Of a DNA stretch of 7,262 bases, positions 6,715 through 7,262 are shown in pieces. This DNA is from CAYFJO01 sp964343305 (GTDB lineage: Bacteria > Planctomycetota > Planctomycetia > Pirellulales > Pirellulaceae). The stretch's first letter is position 1, and every line of letters starts with the position of its first letter. The translations under genes and the position numbers were made by a program. The stretch covers positions 1-7,262 of the forward strand of contig CAYFJO010000522.1 in NCBI GenBank assembly GCA_964343305.1, given 5' to 3'. The notes under the pieces are model-generated. The model searched no databases. It saw only the letters and a program-made list of their open reading frames with translations, and was not told the origin of the DNA.

Positions 6715-6744
6715 TTCAACGTAAACGAAGGAGAAGACGTTGAA
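6715..6744. repeat. Short inverted repeat upstream of the esterase-sulfatase operon
   Basis: TTCAACG (6715-6721) and CGTTGAA (6738-6744) are exact reverse complements separated by 16 bases. They lie in the gap between the unrecognised gene and the esterase, where an operon promoter would be expected. It could be a regulator-binding site, but arms of 7 bp can arise by chance and I see no clear -35/-10 pair beside it. Confidence 0.3.
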
Positions 6745-6853
6745 AAGCCGAAAGACGAGCGTGCTCCGGTGCAACGACTTATGCCGCATTTCGGATGACG
6801 GCAAGCGCCACGAACGTCACAAGATGATTGGGCCTGTCGCCGGGAAGCAGAAG

Positions 6854-7262
6854 CTATTTCTTGCGATCGGTCGGAGCGGCGGGTTCTTCGGACGGCGGAC
6901 CGACGAGAACGGCCACGTAGGGCATTCCCTTCTCCGTCTTATGCTCTTCGACTGCCGCGATCGCGCGGCTACCCGGTTCATCCGTCAGTGAAGCGGTCAC
7001 ATCGGGACCGCCGGGCCCCCATCCCCTAAGGAGTACTTTGATGCGGCCCTCGGCCCGCTCAGGAATATCCGCGCCCACGGGACAATAAAATATATCGCCC
7101 AGTTTCCCACCATCCCACACGTCCGTTGCTTCAAAGGGGGCAAGATCCAGAGGCACCCACCCGGTCACGGCGGTGAACTTGGCCTGCCCGAGTTTCTTGA
7201 GATCCTTAGCAATCCAAGACTCGACGACGGGGCGATCCTTATCGCGATCCGCCGGGTCGGTG
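6854..7262 (-). CDS. C-terminal part of an unrecognised protein (cut by window edge)
   Basis: I do not recognise this family. The last 135 residues are visible. The frame is open from the right edge to TAG at 6856-6854, so the start lies outside the window. A GTG at 7168 is internal, because coherent coding continues upstream of it (VVESWIAKDLKKLGQAKFTA). Seen: no membrane segment. The visible part is rich in Gly, Pro, Asp and Val, with patches such as FEATDVWDGGKLGDIFYCPV and IKVLLRGWGPGGPDVTASL, which look like beta-strands of a compact domain. A disordered Pro/Glu-rich tail ends DRKK. There is one cysteine. It shares the strand with the esterase but is separated from it by about 220 bases, so the same operon is uncertain. 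A location in the envelope would suit the neighbourhood but is not shown. Confidence 0.7.
   Translation of the reverse strand, partial: TDPADRDKDRPVVESWIAKDLKKLGQAKFTAVTGWVPLDLAPFEATDVWDGGKLGDIFYCPVGADIPERAEGRIKVLLRGWGPGGPDVTASLTDEPGSRAIAAVEEHKTEKGMPYVAVLVGPPSEEPAAPTDRKK

Noticed and set aside
6676..6730. Sigma-70 promoter for the esterase operon
   Set aside because: Only poor matches to TTGACA/TATAAT at acceptable spacing are present, so no position can be defended.
6740..6991. 83-residue plus-strand frame from TTG 6740 with AAGGAG upstream
   Set aside because: About half of it is antisense to the well-supported minus-strand gene at 6854-7262. It has no recognisable domain. The AAGGAG is likely fortuitous.

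Overview
The window looks like a piece of a planctomycete (Planctomycetota) chromosome. The support is indirect. There are two secreted sulfatases and a SASA-type esterase in one run. The ferrochelatase carries a cysteine-rich C-terminal tail. Intergenic DNA holds GACCCC/AAAGTTAAAAGTC palindromes of a kind I associate with REP-like elements. No rRNA, tRNA or CRISPR array is visible.

Layout, left half (plus strand). At 27-273 lies the broken start of what looks like a RegB-type sensor histidine kinase. Two reading frames are joined by one extra base near 159, and the fragment then stops. Next comes an intact NAD-dependent epimerase of the TIGR01777/YfcH type (361-1254). After 36 bases follows an intact ferrochelatase, hemH (1291-2328), with candidate [2Fe-2S] cysteines. 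These two genes probably share a transcript.

Middle. From 2329 to 2647 no convincing gene is present between the convergent hemH and sulfatase genes. The stretch holds a compact repeat cluster (2506-2617): a tandem 11-mer, a 15-bp perfect inverted repeat and flanking near-identical direct repeats. A short acidic open frame on the minus strand (2365-2502) may be a gene remnant.

Right half (minus strand, read right to left). The first gene is the C-terminal end of an unrecognised protein (6854-7262, cut by the window edge). A gap of about 220 bases holds a small inverted repeat. Then come a SASA-domain esterase (5710-6633), a sulfatase split by a one-base frameshift (4201-5689) and an intact sulfatase (2648-4147). 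The last three are packed tightly and look like one operon. All three products have export signals. Together they would strip ester-linked acyl groups and sulfate from an extracellular or periplasmic polysaccharide. No glycoside hydrolase, transporter or sulfatase-maturating enzyme lies in the window.

Main points to check. The frameshifted sulfatase restores to exactly 495 residues when one A is removed from an A4 run. The kinase fragment also carries one surplus base. These are either real decay or assembly indels. I see no convincing new defence, mobile or regulatory system. The repeat cluster and the broken genes are the most unusual elements.
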